From: Halomonas caseinilytica | Lineage (GTDB): Bacteria; Pseudomonadota; Gammaproteobacteria; Pseudomonadales; Halomonadaceae | Length of the DNA stretch: 64,000 nucleotides | Assembly (NCBI RefSeq): GCF_001662305.1 | Contig: NZ_BDEP01000017.1 | Span: forward strand, 1 to 64,000 | Direction: 5' to 3' | Shown: in pieces, positions 7,843 to 18,178 of the stretch | Layout of the letters: each line of letters opens with the position of its first letter | How positions within the stretch are numbered: position 1 is the first letter of the stretch | Translations under genes and position numbers: made by a program | The notes under the pieces: generated by a model | What the model was told of the DNA's origin: nothing | The model's database searches: none | Seen by the model: only the letters and a program-made list of their open reading frames with translations

Positions 7843-8868
7843 TCAGTCCCCGTCGCTGGCGTTGAAGCCTCTCGCCAGCCCCAGGGTGCCGCCGATCTCC
7901 TCGAGCTGATGGCGCAACTGGCCGATCTGGACATGGAGTCCCTGCAATTCGCTGAAGGCGGCGCCGTCGTCGAGCGCCGGGGCCAGCCCGGACGACATCT
8001 TGGCGGCTCGACGGCGTGTCCGGTCCAGGGCTTCCCGGAAGTCGTCGGCCAGCGCGGCTTCTCCGCGTCTGGCCAGCAGCGTCTTCAGGCCCGGGAGGAA
8101 GGTATCTTCCAGCCCGTGCAGGGTGCCCTCGATCAGGCGAATCGAACGGCCGCTGCGCCAGGCTTCGGCCAGATAGCCGTTGGGAGCCCCGCCGGTCAGC
8201 CCCATGGGACTGCCCAGGCGCTTGTCCTCCAGGGTCTCCAGGGCCAGCAGGGCGCCGTGCAGGGTGGCGCCGGTATAGCTGGCGGTGTGCCGATAGTGGT
8301 CGCCGAAACGTTGCCAATCGCGGCGTAGGGCGCTGGTGCCATCCGCCAGGTGGTTGGCGATGGCCCGCATCAGGCCGCAGGCGACGGGGTGGGTCAGGGC
8401 CTCGTCATCCTGCATGGCGTCATCGAAGAGCAGGTACTCGAGGGCAGGAAATCCCTGGGCGGCAACGCTGCCGTCGGCGATCTGTTCGGCGGAAGGCGGT
8501 TGGTCGGCCGCGAGCCAGGCCTGCATCTTGCGTCCGACCAGGTTCTTGCGATCGGGCCAGAACTGGAGCTGCCAGGCACGGCTTTGCTGCTCGATGGGAC
8601 CGAAGTCGACGAAGCGCACGGCCTGCCAGGCCTGGTAAGCCTCCAGCCAGTCCTGGGTCAGCCGCCGGCGATGCGACGTGTCGGGCTGCTCGCAGAACCG
8701 GTCCGCGCTGGCTTCGAGGCGTTCGCTCGCGTCGACGAGGACGCCATAGCGTTGATCGATGGCCTGGTGCCAGCGCTCCCGAGCCTGCGGGGCATCGTCG
8801 TCGGCCAGCAAGGGAGCGGTGGCCAGGGTCAGGGCGGCGAGGCCGAGTCGGCCCAGACGTTTGAACAC
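7843..8868 (-). CDS. Imelysin-family periplasmic protein (variant motif)
   Basis: About 341 residues. The GTG at 8868 is preferred because AAGGAG lies six bases upstream; this gives a signal peptide (FKRLGRLGLAALTLATAPLLA). The body is a helical peptidase M75/imelysin domain, a family linked to iron uptake rather than shown to be generally proteolytic. Where the canonical motif is GxHxxE, this copy reads GFPALEYLLF, so the histidine is replaced by proline while the glutamate remains. Its sister at 10388-11671 has the intact motif. Such pairing suggests one metal-binding and one structural or divergent imelysin. Confidence 0.85.
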   Translation of the reverse strand: MFKRLGRLGLAALTLATAPLLADDDAPQARERWHQAIDQRYGVLVDASERLEASADRFCEQPDTSHRRRLTQDWLEAYQAWQAVRFVDFGPIEQQSRAWQLQFWPDRKNLVGRKMQAWLAADQPPSAEQIADGSVAAQGFPALEYLLFDDAMQDDEALTHPVACGLMRAIANHLADGTSALRRDWQRFGDHYRHTASYTGATLHGALLALETLEDKRLGSPMGLTGGAPNGYLAEAWRSGRSIRLIEGTLHGLEDTFLPGLKTLLARRGEAALADDFREALDRTRRRAAKMSSGLAPALDDGAAFSELQGLHVQIGQLRHQLEEIGGTLGLARGFNASDGD

Positions 8869-8879
8869 GGAAGTCTCCT

Positions 8880-10280
8880 TCACAGGGATTCGAGAAAGCG
8901 GATCAGACCGTCGCGGCGTTCGGCCGGCAGGTCACGGTAGGCGTCGGCGCTGGCTTCGGCTTCGCCACCATGCCAGAGGATGGCTTCCTCCAGGGTGCGC
9001 GCGCGGCCGTCGTGGAGAAAGCCTGCGCGCGGGTTCACCTCCCGAGCCAGGCCGATGCCCCATAGTGGGGGCGTGCGCCATTCACTGCCGCTGGCGTCGA
9101 ACTCGGGACGGCCATCGGCCAGTGCTTCGCCCATGTCGTGCAGCAGCAGGTCGCTGTAGGGCCAGATCGTCTGATCGGCCAGGGCGGCGCGTTCGGTATC
9201 CGGCGGCGTTTCATGGCGAGGCGTGTGGCAACTGGCACAGCCTATCTCGTTGAAGGTCTCGGCGCCGGCCAGTACTCGAGGATCGTCCATGTCGCGACGG
9301 GCCGGAACGGCCAGGCTGCCGGCATAGAAAGTCACGAAGCGTGCAATCCTGTCGCTGACCTCGGGCGTGCCGCCGTCGGGAAAGCGATCGCACGCCTGGC
9401 TGGGCATGCAGTCGGTCACGGGGACGAGGTTCGAGGTCAGTCCCATGTCGCCGGCGAAGGCATGCAGGCTCTGTTGCTCGATGCTTGGTTCACCCGCCTT
9501 CCAGCCGAAGCGCCCGATGACGGTGTCGCCTCGGCGTTCATCCCATACCCGATTGACCCGCCCGGAGATGCCATCGCCATCGGTATCGTCGGGGTCGGCG
9601 GCGGCGATGAGGGCCTCGGCAGGCAGCGCTTCGAGAAGGCCCAGGCCGATCATCGGCGGTGCCACGCGTGGCGAGATCTGCAGGTCGTCGGGCAGCGGGC
9701 CGTAAGCGGGAGAGCCAATGGCGTAATGCGGTTCGCGCAGGGTGACGACCTCACCGTCGTCGAGGCGTACATCGCGCTTGGTGTAGTGCAGCTGCATGTC
9801 GCCTTCGGGGTCGGCACCGGAGATGGCGGCAGTCTGCAATTGGCGACCATAGCCGGGAACGGGGGCCACGCCGAAGCGCGTCAGGGTCTCGTCATCGACA
9901 CTCTCGGGAGGTAGCGAGAGACGCAGGAAGAGCGACACGGCGCGCTCATCGCCACTCGGCGGGTGGCCCCGGCCATCCTTGATGTGGCATCCCTGGCAGC
10001 TGTTGGTGTTGAGCAGGGGGCCCAGACCATCCCGTGCCGCGGTGCTGGCCGGTGCCTCTACCCAAGAGTTGCGGAAGAAGCTGTTGCCGACGCTGAAGTC
10101 GAGACGCCGGGTCATGGGCATGGTGTCGAGCGGCAGGGAAAATGCGTTGTGATCGAACTGCTGTACCGTGCCGTCGCCGCCGGTCATGGGGGTTTCCTGG
10201 ATGGGAGGTGGAGCGGCGTTGGCCAGGCCGGGGCCGGCCAGGATCAGAAAGGCGAGCAGTGAGCGTGCGGGACAGGGCAA
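8880..10280 (-). CDS. Di-heme cytochrome c / DUF1111 thiol-oxidoreductase-like protein
   Basis: A periplasmic c-type cytochrome with two CxxCH heme sites: SCQGCHIKDGRGHPP in the N-terminal half and CASCHTPRHETPP in the C-terminal half. It belongs to the DUF1111 (cytochrome c peroxidase-like) family. No ATG is well placed; a TTG at 10280 preceded by AAGG gives about 466 residues with a good signal peptide (ARSLLAFLILAGPGLANA), while a GTG further upstream is possible. The frame stays open to 10964 but that part overlaps the imelysin gene. In this context it may change iron redox state during uptake; that role is inferred. Confidence 0.78.
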   Translation of the reverse strand: MPCPARSLLAFLILAGPGLANAAPPPIQETPMTGGDGTVQQFDHNAFSLPLDTMPMTRRLDFSVGNSFFRNSWVEAPASTAARDGLGPLLNTNSCQGCHIKDGRGHPPSGDERAVSLFLRLSLPPESVDDETLTRFGVAPVPGYGRQLQTAAISGADPEGDMQLHYTKRDVRLDDGEVVTLREPHYAIGSPAYGPLPDDLQISPRVAPPMIGLGLLEALPAEALIAAADPDDTDGDGISGRVNRVWDERRGDTVIGRFGWKAGEPSIEQQSLHAFAGDMGLTSNLVPVTDCMPSQACDRFPDGGTPEVSDRIARFVTFYAGSLAVPARRDMDDPRVLAGAETFNEIGCASCHTPRHETPPDTERAALADQTIWPYSDLLLHDMGEALADGRPEFDASGSEWRTPPLWGIGLAREVNPRAGFLHDGRARTLEEAILWHGGEAEASADAYRDLPAERRDGLIRFLESL

Positions 10281-10387
10281 GGGGGCCTTGCCGTCACGAC
10301 ATTGGCCGCCGTCAGCGGGACTGTCGGCGACCGGGCAAAACACACGATGTCGGTGGTCTTCGGACACGATGTTACTCGAAAGGCATG

Positions 10388-11671
10388 TCAGAAAGTGTGT
10401 CCGGCATCGTCCGACTGCAGCGAGTTCACGCCGAGTTCGCCTGCCGCCTTCTCGATGGAACCGGTCTGGGTGACCAGCGCCAGGATAGCGTTGTTGACCA
10501 GCTCGGCGCCTCGTTCGTTCCCGGGAGCGATCATCATGTCGAAGGCCATCGGCGCCTGGTCGGCTTCGGCGGCCTGCTTGAGGGCGTCGAGCTCCTTCAT
10601 GCTGTTGGCGAGCTGATCGGTCAGGGTTGCGTCGAGTGTGCTGTCCTCGGCGGCGACCAGGTCGGACAAGGCGGGGCCTTCCAGGGTCGAGCCATCGAGG
10701 CGCTGGTAGGTGCCGGTGTAGACGTTCTGGATGCCCTGGCCGTTGTAGTAGTGGGAGTTGTGGGTGTTGTCGCTGAAACAGTCGTGCTCGTCCTCGACGG
10801 AGTTGGCCTCCAGGGCGACTTTCATGCGTTCGCCGGCCAGTTCGCCCAGCGACAGCGAGCCCATGCCGAACAGCATGCGCCGCAGACCTTCCTCGGGAGA
10901 TTCGGCCAGCAGGGCTTGACGATAGTTGTCGTCCTGATCCGGCGCCCACTGGGCCACCATCCACTCGAGGTCGTCGACGAGCAGGTCCGACGCGGCGTCG
11001 AGATAGGCCCCGCGTCGGTCGCAGTGGCCATGGGTGCAGGCGTCGCCGCTCATGTAATCGCTGGCGGGGCGCTCGCCGTTGCCGGCCTCGAAGCCGTGCA
11101 GATCTTGCCCCCAGAGCAGAAATTCGATGGCGTGGTAGCCGGTGGCGACATTGGCCTCGGAGCCGCCGATCTCGTTGAGATCGGCCAGCAGCTCGGGCGT
11201 CAGCTCGCTGACGTCGAGGCTCTCGCCCGCTACCTGGATGCGCTCGTTGGCGATGATGTTGGCGGTGGCGCCAGCATTGCCCAGCTCGTGCTGATAGTCG
11301 TCGCCGGCGACGTAGTCGATCATGCCCTCGTCCAGGGGCCAGGCGTTGAGTTGTCCTTCCCAGTCATCGACCACGGCATTGCCGAAGCGAAAGACCTCGC
11401 TTTGCTGGTAGGGGATACGCGCCTCGCGCCAGGCCTGACGTGCGGCCGCGAGGGTCGCGTCGTTCGGTTCGGCGAGCAGAGCGTCGATGCGTTCGTCGAG
11501 GGTGCGAGCGGCAACCAGGGCATCCTGATAGTTGGCATGTGCCAGGTCGGCGTAATGGCCGACGACCTGCTCGGCGGTGATCTTGCCGTCGGCGGCCATG
11601 GCGGCGGCCGGGAAGAGAGTGGCCAGCGCGATGACGCAGGGCAGGGGGCGTGGCGCGAAGCGGGTTGGCAT
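10388..11671 (-). CDS. Imelysin-family periplasmic iron-associated protein
   Basis: A 427-residue peptidase M75/imelysin protein with a clear signal peptide ending AAAMAADG and AAGGA before the ATG. The GxHxxE motif is intact in GYHAIEFLLWGQDLHG, and further conserved segments (QAWREARIPYQQSEVFRFG, NAWPLDEGMIDYV) match iron-regulated IrpA/IcmP-type proteins. It is first in a minus-strand run of imelysin, di-heme cytochrome, imelysin, DUF1513; a similar set is known in pseudomonads around icmP. A TATATT at 11754-11759 on this strand could be its -10. Iron regulation is likely but I found no convincing Fur box. Confidence 0.87.
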   Translation of the reverse strand: MPTRFAPRPLPCVIALATLFPAAAMAADGKITAEQVVGHYADLAHANYQDALVAARTLDERIDALLAEPNDATLAAARQAWREARIPYQQSEVFRFGNAVVDDWEGQLNAWPLDEGMIDYVAGDDYQHELGNAGATANIIANERIQVAGESLDVSELTPELLADLNEIGGSEANVATGYHAIEFLLWGQDLHGFEAGNGERPASDYMSGDACTHGHCDRRGAYLDAASDLLVDDLEWMVAQWAPDQDDNYRQALLAESPEEGLRRMLFGMGSLSLGELAGERMKVALEANSVEDEHDCFSDNTHNSHYYNGQGIQNVYTGTYQRLDGSTLEGPALSDLVAAEDSTLDATLTDQLANSMKELDALKQAAEADQAPMAFDMMIAPGNERGAELVNNAILALVTQTGSIEKAAGELGVNSLQSDDAGHTF

Positions 11672-11885
11672 ATTGGCATCCTTGTTCGAATTCAGCGCGT
11701 GAGCGTTCGGGCGATCAGGGGATGGGCAGGGTCGATGCCCCGTCAGTGATCACAATATAGTGGAACGATAACCAATCTCGCCAATGAATACGAATGAGAT
11801 GCTCTGTTATTTAGTGGCGGGCCACCAGTGACGAGAGACAGCACCCAGGGAAGACCGTGGCTCGCGATGCGTGCCCCGTGCTGTG

Positions 11886-12719
11886 CTAGCGGGGCGAGAA
11901 GCGACGGTTGATGCCCGTCTCGGCGATCATGCGGGTGGAGATCTCCTCGACCGAGAAACGCGTGGTGTCGATGAAGGGAATGTGCATACGACGATAGAGC
12001 GCCTCGGCCTGGGTGACCTCCTGGACGCACTGATCCATCGAGCTGTATCGACTGTTGGGGCGACGTTCGTGCCGGATGGCTGCCAGGCGCCTCGGGTCGA
12101 TGGTCAGGCCGAACAGCTTGTGGCGATGCGGTTCGAGCGCCCGTGGCAGCTTGAGCTTGCCGGTCTCGTCGAGGTCATCTTCGGTGAGCGGGTAGTTGGC
12201 GGCGCGAATGCCGAACTGCAGGGCCAGGTAGAGCGATGAAGGCGTCTTGCCGCAGCGTGACACGCCGACCAGGATGATGTCGGCTTGGTCGTACTGGTGG
12301 GTGCGGGCGCCGTCATCGTTGTCCAGGGCGAAATGCACCGACTGGATGCGGTCCATGTAGACGTCGTCGCTGCCGATGGCGTGGGTACGCCCCACGCTGT
12401 AGGACGAGTGGGTCGCCAGCTCCTGTTCCAGCGGCTCCAGGAAGGTGGAGAAGATGTCGACTTTGAAGCCCGGGGCATCACGGATGACATCGCGGATCTG
12501 GCTGTCGACGATGGTGTCGATGATGATCGGTTGTTCGCCGTCCTTGACCGCCGTGGATTCGATGATGGCGGCCAGTTGGTGAGCCTTCTCGACGCTGTCG
12601 ATGTAAGGCTTGGTGATCATGTGGATCTCGACGTTCTCGAATTGCGCGAGAAGGCTGCGGCCGAGGCTCTCGGCAGTGATGCCGGTCCCGTCGGAGATGA
12701 AGAAGGCGGTGCGTGTCAT
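11886..12719 (-). CDS. ppsR: PEP synthase regulatory kinase/phosphorylase
   Basis: A 277-residue DUF299 bifunctional serine/threonine kinase and phosphorylase. Enzymes of this family inactivate PEP synthase by ADP-dependent threonine phosphorylation and reactivate it by phosphate-dependent removal. The P-loop GVSRCGKT is at residues 152-159, and the N-terminal [22 protein letters not shown] segment is typical. It diverges from ppsA with a 235-base gap, the normal arrangement in gammaproteobacteria, which makes PpsA the target. Confidence 0.95.
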   Translation of the reverse strand: MTRTAFFISDGTGITAESLGRSLLAQFENVEIHMITKPYIDSVEKAHQLAAIIESTAVKDGEQPIIIDTIVDSQIRDVIRDAPGFKVDIFSTFLEPLEQELATHSSYSVGRTHAIGSDDVYMDRIQSVHFALDNDDGARTHQYDQADIILVGVSRCGKTPSSLYLALQFGIRAANYPLTEDDLDETGKLKLPRALEPHRHKLFGLTIDPRRLAAIRHERRPNSRYSSMDQCVQEVTQAEALYRRMHIPFIDTTRFSVEEISTRMIAETGINRRFSPR

Positions 12720-12954
12720 GGGCGGCTCGATGCGATGGGTTGTCGGTCGGTGCGCCCCATTGTCGGGCTACCCGAGATGACGCACAAGCCGGTCGACTAC
12801 AGGAAAGGCACGGGAAGGGGCGATGTTGTAAAAAACCTCCAATGACTTCGATGTTAGACCAATGGCGAATATGGCGACCCGCTGGTAGAGTCGCGATCAT
12901 CTATTCATGACGGCGTGTCATGGGCTATCAGGCGTCGACATCCAAGGGGGTTGC

Positions 12955-15327
<2,373 letters not shown>

Positions 15328-15350
15328 GCTTGACGTCATCTACGCCTTCC

Positions 15351-15379
15351 CATGACACCCGGCCCGTCCGGGTGTCATG
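15351..15379 (+). terminator. Hairpin terminator after ppsA
   Basis: Perfect 12-base arms, CATGACACCCGG (15351-15362) and CCGGGTGTCATG (15368-15379), enclose a five-base loop 23 bases after the ppsA stop. The following bases are only weakly T-rich, so termination may be partial. Confidence 0.65.
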
Positions 15380-15447
15380 CATTTCGGCGTCCACATTGGC
15401 GTGGCTTTTTGGCACCATTGCCCGTCAATCGTAATGAAGGACCCCCG

Positions 15448-15924
15448 ATGGCGTATTTTCTGGTGATGGGGGGGCTGGCCCTGTCGCTCTGCATGTTGAT
15501 TGGTTGGCCCCTGTGGCGAATGTTGTGCTGGCTGGGCAGGCGTCTCGGCGTGAGAGGGCGCGACCAGGATCGCGCCCGTGCGAAGCGTTCCGCCAAGCCC
15601 CGGGCCAAGGCAGCGACGAAAGAAAAGAAACCGTCACGTGCGACGACCGCGAGTCACCGTCGATCGACTTCCCGCCAGGCCACACCGCGTTCCGGGCCCT
15701 GGTGGCTGACTCGGGCCCTGGCGCCGCTTGGTTCGGCCTGGCCGCTGGCCGTGGTGGCGGCGCTGCTCTACGGCGGTACCCGACTGGCCGAATATGGCAT
15801 GGGCGCGCGCCCCCATGATGCGCCTGCTGCCTACCATCGGCTCGTCGAGGCCCTGGGCTGGGGCACGGCGGCCTTGATCGGCATGTCGGTGCTGGGACTG
15901 GTGGCGAGCTGGCGCTGCCGGTAG
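15448..15924 (+). CDS. Hypothetical two-segment membrane protein
   Basis: About 158 residues from the ATG at 15448, which has GAAGGA upstream. A hydrophobic N-terminal segment (YFLVMGGLALSLCMLIGWPLW) is followed by a very basic, arginine/lysine/serine-rich linker (about residues 28-75), then a second hydrophobic hairpin region (WPLAVVAALLYGGTRLAEYG and GTAALIGMSVLGLVASW). I do not recognise a family. It lies alone after the ppsA terminator. It is probably a small inner-membrane protein with a cytosolic basic loop. Confidence 0.6.
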   Translation: MAYFLVMGGLALSLCMLIGWPLWRMLCWLGRRLGVRGRDQDRARAKRSAKPRAKAATKEKKPSRATTASHRRSTSRQATPRSGPWWLTRALAPLGSAWPLAVVAALLYGGTRLAEYGMGARPHDAPAAYHRLVEALGWGTAALIGMSVLGLVASWRCR

Positions 15925-16336
15925 GGAGATACTGCCTAACCGCTTGCGCGTGCAAATCGCTAGTTTAGAGTCGCCATCCTCGGTGGCTCCCTTTCGGGCC
16001 TGTCAAGATGCGGTACAAATGTGCTCCTGGCGATTTGTACGCGATGCATGAGAGTTCGCCTAACGACATGTTATGTCTTACTTTCTATGCTCCGACGCGC
16101 CTTACGTGACCCACAAGCATGTGAGGCATGCCATGGCCCGTCGGAAACGGGCCTAGCCTTTACTACGCTCGGTGATTTATTCAGAGTATTCAGATAATCT
16201 GGTTGATAGGATCGGCCCTGCCGCCCCTATGCCTGTCAGAAGGTTGATAGGTTGACGACGGATAGTGACTATGAACGGCTCGCCAAAATCATTTTTTCTG
16301 GATACCCGCTCCTGACACAGGGAAAGGAGGTCGATC
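15925..16336. other. Noncoding, dyad-rich, lower-GC region upstream of argC
   Basis: No credible gene is seen in these 412 bases. The region holds a perfect inverted repeat GTACAAAT/ATTTGTAC (16013-16020, 16033-16040), a short dyad GACAT-GTT-ATGTC (16065-16077), a hairpin GGCCCGT/ACGGGCC (16135-16153), and a 10-base direct repeat GGTTGATAGG at 16201 and 16242, about four helical turns apart. GGAAAGGAGG just before 16337 is the strong ribosome-binding site of the next gene. Composition is visibly more AT-rich than the flanks. It could hold operators, an sRNA or remnants of an insertion boundary. Confidence 0.5.
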
Positions 16337-17278
16337 ATGAAGAGTGTCTTTATCGATGGTGAGTCGGGGACTACTGGACTCCAGGTGCGTGAGCGCCTGG
16401 CCCGCCATCCGCAGATCGAAGTCGTGAGCATAGGCCCGGAGCTAAAACGCGATGCGAAAGAAAAATGTCGCTTGATGCGGGAAGTTGACGTCGCAGTACT
16501 CTGTTTGCCAGATGCGGCTGCGAAAGAGTCGGCTGCGCTGGCACAATCAGTAGACTGTCGTGTGCTTGATGCAAGTTCAGCCCACCGGACAGCCGAGGGG
16601 TGGGTCTTTGGGTTGCCGGAACTCAACGAACAGCAGCGTGCCGCGATTGCTGATGCGCAGTGTGTGGCCAACGCCGGTTGCTATGCGTCAGGGGCAATTC
16701 TGATGTTAGCACCCTTGGTGTCTGCTGGTGCTCTGCCTCCGGATGCTGTCTATGCTATCAATGCCATCTCGGGCTATTCCGGCGGTGGCAAGCCGCTCAT
16801 CGAGAACTATGAGAGTGAAATAACTCAGAACCCCGCTGTGGCGGCTTATGGCTTGGATTTTCAGCACAAGCATATCCGAGAGATCCAGGTGCTCAGCGGT
16901 CTGGCTCATGCTCCCATCTTCATTCCGAGTATCGGAAACTACCGCCAAGGAATGTTGGTAAGCATCCCATTGCCACAGGTAAATGAAGAACAGCTTGTGC
17001 TTATGCAGGATGCTCTGGAGCAGGCATATCATTCGGAGGACTTCGTGATAGTCCAGCCCTTCAACAGGACCGATCCAGAAACGGCGCCGTTTTTGACGCC
17101 GCATGGTTTGGGTGGCAGCAATGAGGTTCATCTTCATCTTTTCGGGTCCGAGGATGGTACTCGGGGCTTGTTAATGGCTAAACTCGATAATCTCGGTAAA
17201 GGAGCATCCGGTGCGGCAGTGCAAAACCTGAACTTGATGCTAGGGCTTGAGGAGTCTCTAGGTGTTGAACTCTATTGA
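16337..17278 (+). CDS. argC: N-acetyl-gamma-glutamyl-phosphate reductase, type 2
   Basis: A 313-residue reductase of the short, type 2 ArgC class. It has the N-terminal nucleotide-binding start FIDGESGTTGLQVRERL, the catalytic cysteine C115 in NAGCYASG, and the HAPIFIPSIGNY and GGSNEVHLHLFG segments. The reaction is NADPH-dependent reduction of N-acetylglutamyl-phosphate to the semialdehyde in arginine/ornithine synthesis. No other arg gene is near. The coding sequence reads as clearly lower in GC than its neighbours, which suggests acquisition; the genome may also carry a type 1 argC. The strong AGGAGG ribosome-binding site stands out. An exporter of the LysE group follows. Confidence 0.9.
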   Translation: MKSVFIDGESGTTGLQVRERLARHPQIEVVSIGPELKRDAKEKCRLMREVDVAVLCLPDAAAKESAALAQSVDCRVLDASSAHRTAEGWVFGLPELNEQQRAAIADAQCVANAGCYASGAILMLAPLVSAGALPPDAVYAINAISGYSGGGKPLIENYESEITQNPAVAAYGLDFQHKHIREIQVLSGLAHAPIFIPSIGNYRQGMLVSIPLPQVNEEQLVLMQDALEQAYHSEDFVIVQPFNRTDPETAPFLTPHGLGGSNEVHLHLFGSEDGTRGLLMAKLDNLGKGASGAAVQNLNLMLGLEESLGVELY

Positions 17279-17395
17279 GCTAGCCGAAGTGATCGACAAC
17301 TCTCCGCCAGAAATAGTTGGATTGGAGCGTCATTAGCGGTCAATCCCGCCGTTTTGGTGAGACTGGGGCAAGCTCATGACTTTCGGAGAAAGGAT

Positions 17396-18010
17396 ATGGA
17401 ACCGCTGTCTATTACCATTTTCGCAGGCGCTCTGCTTCTGAACGCGGGTACTCCGGGACCGAGTATTGCAGCGTTGGTTTCCCGTGTCATCACCAATGGG
17501 TGGCGTGATGTCATCCCCTTTGTCGCCGCTATGTGGGTCGGCGAAGTGGTTTGGCTCACGATGGCGATGGCTGGGCTGACTGCGCTGGCCCAAACGTTCC
17601 AATTTGGTTTTCTGGTTCTGAAGTGGCTTGGTATTGCCTACCTATGCTGGTTGGCATTCAAGATGTGGCGGCAACCTGTGGGGGAGCGTACTGATGAACT
17701 GCCCCGCCAATCTTCGCCGTTTTCCATGTTTTGTGCAGGTATGGCTCTCACCTTGGGTAATCCAAAGATTATGGTATTTTACATCGCGCTTCTGCCTTCG
17801 TTGATCGATCTTTCGGCAACAGGTCTCCAAGAGTGGGCAGTACTCGCAGCTGTTACATTGATCACGCTAGCGGTGATTGATCTGGCGTGGACCTTCCTCG
17901 GCCATAAAGCGTGCCTTCTGTTGCGTACACCTCAAGCAACACGCATCGCCAACCGGATTGGTGCTATTACCCTCGGGGGGGCTGCAGCTGCTGTCGCAAC
18001 TCGTAATTGA
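17396..18010 (+). CDS. LysE/RhtB-family exporter
   Basis: A 204-residue membrane protein of the LysE/RhtB amino-acid exporter family with about six hydrophobic segments. It contains the family signature LNAGTPGPSIAALVSRVITNGWRDVIPF at the N-terminus and TLGNPKIMVFYIALLPSLID in the middle. The start at 17396 has GGAGAAAGG before it. It lies 117 bases after argC on the same strand and shares its lower GC. Pairing suggests export of arginine, ornithine or an acetylated intermediate, but the substrate cannot be read from sequence. Confidence 0.85.
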   Translation: MEPLSITIFAGALLLNAGTPGPSIAALVSRVITNGWRDVIPFVAAMWVGEVVWLTMAMAGLTALAQTFQFGFLVLKWLGIAYLCWLAFKMWRQPVGERTDELPRQSSPFSMFCAGMALTLGNPKIMVFYIALLPSLIDLSATGLQEWAVLAAVTLITLAVIDLAWTFLGHKACLLLRTPQATRIANRIGAITLGGAAAAVATRN

Positions 18011-18063
18011 GACGCTCGTCACCCAAGGTCAAGATTCACTGCACTGGCGGCCAGGGTATCTAG

Positions 18064-18108
18064 AGGAAAGGGTGAATGGGACTCTTCCACACTATTGAAC
18101 CCTTTCCT
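18064..18108. repeat. Inverted repeat after the LysE-type gene
   Basis: AGGAAAGGGT (18064-18073) and ACCCTTTCCT (18099-18108) are perfect 10-base arms with a 25-base loop, 53 bases after the exporter stop. It may act as a terminator, though no T run follows, or mark the end of an inserted segment. Confidence 0.4.
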
Positions 18109-18178
18109 ATCCCAGTAGAGAGCTGCCAACCAAATTGTCCAGATATCCTTCATTCAGCACTTCCCATTAGCCTCTACG

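Noticed and set aside
11754..11810. Possible Fur box upstream of the first imelysin
   Set aside because: The best alignment to the 19-base Fur consensus that I tried matched only about seven positions.
11814..11827. Small hairpin after ppsR as terminator
   Set aside because: The stem is only four or five bases and the T run is broken.
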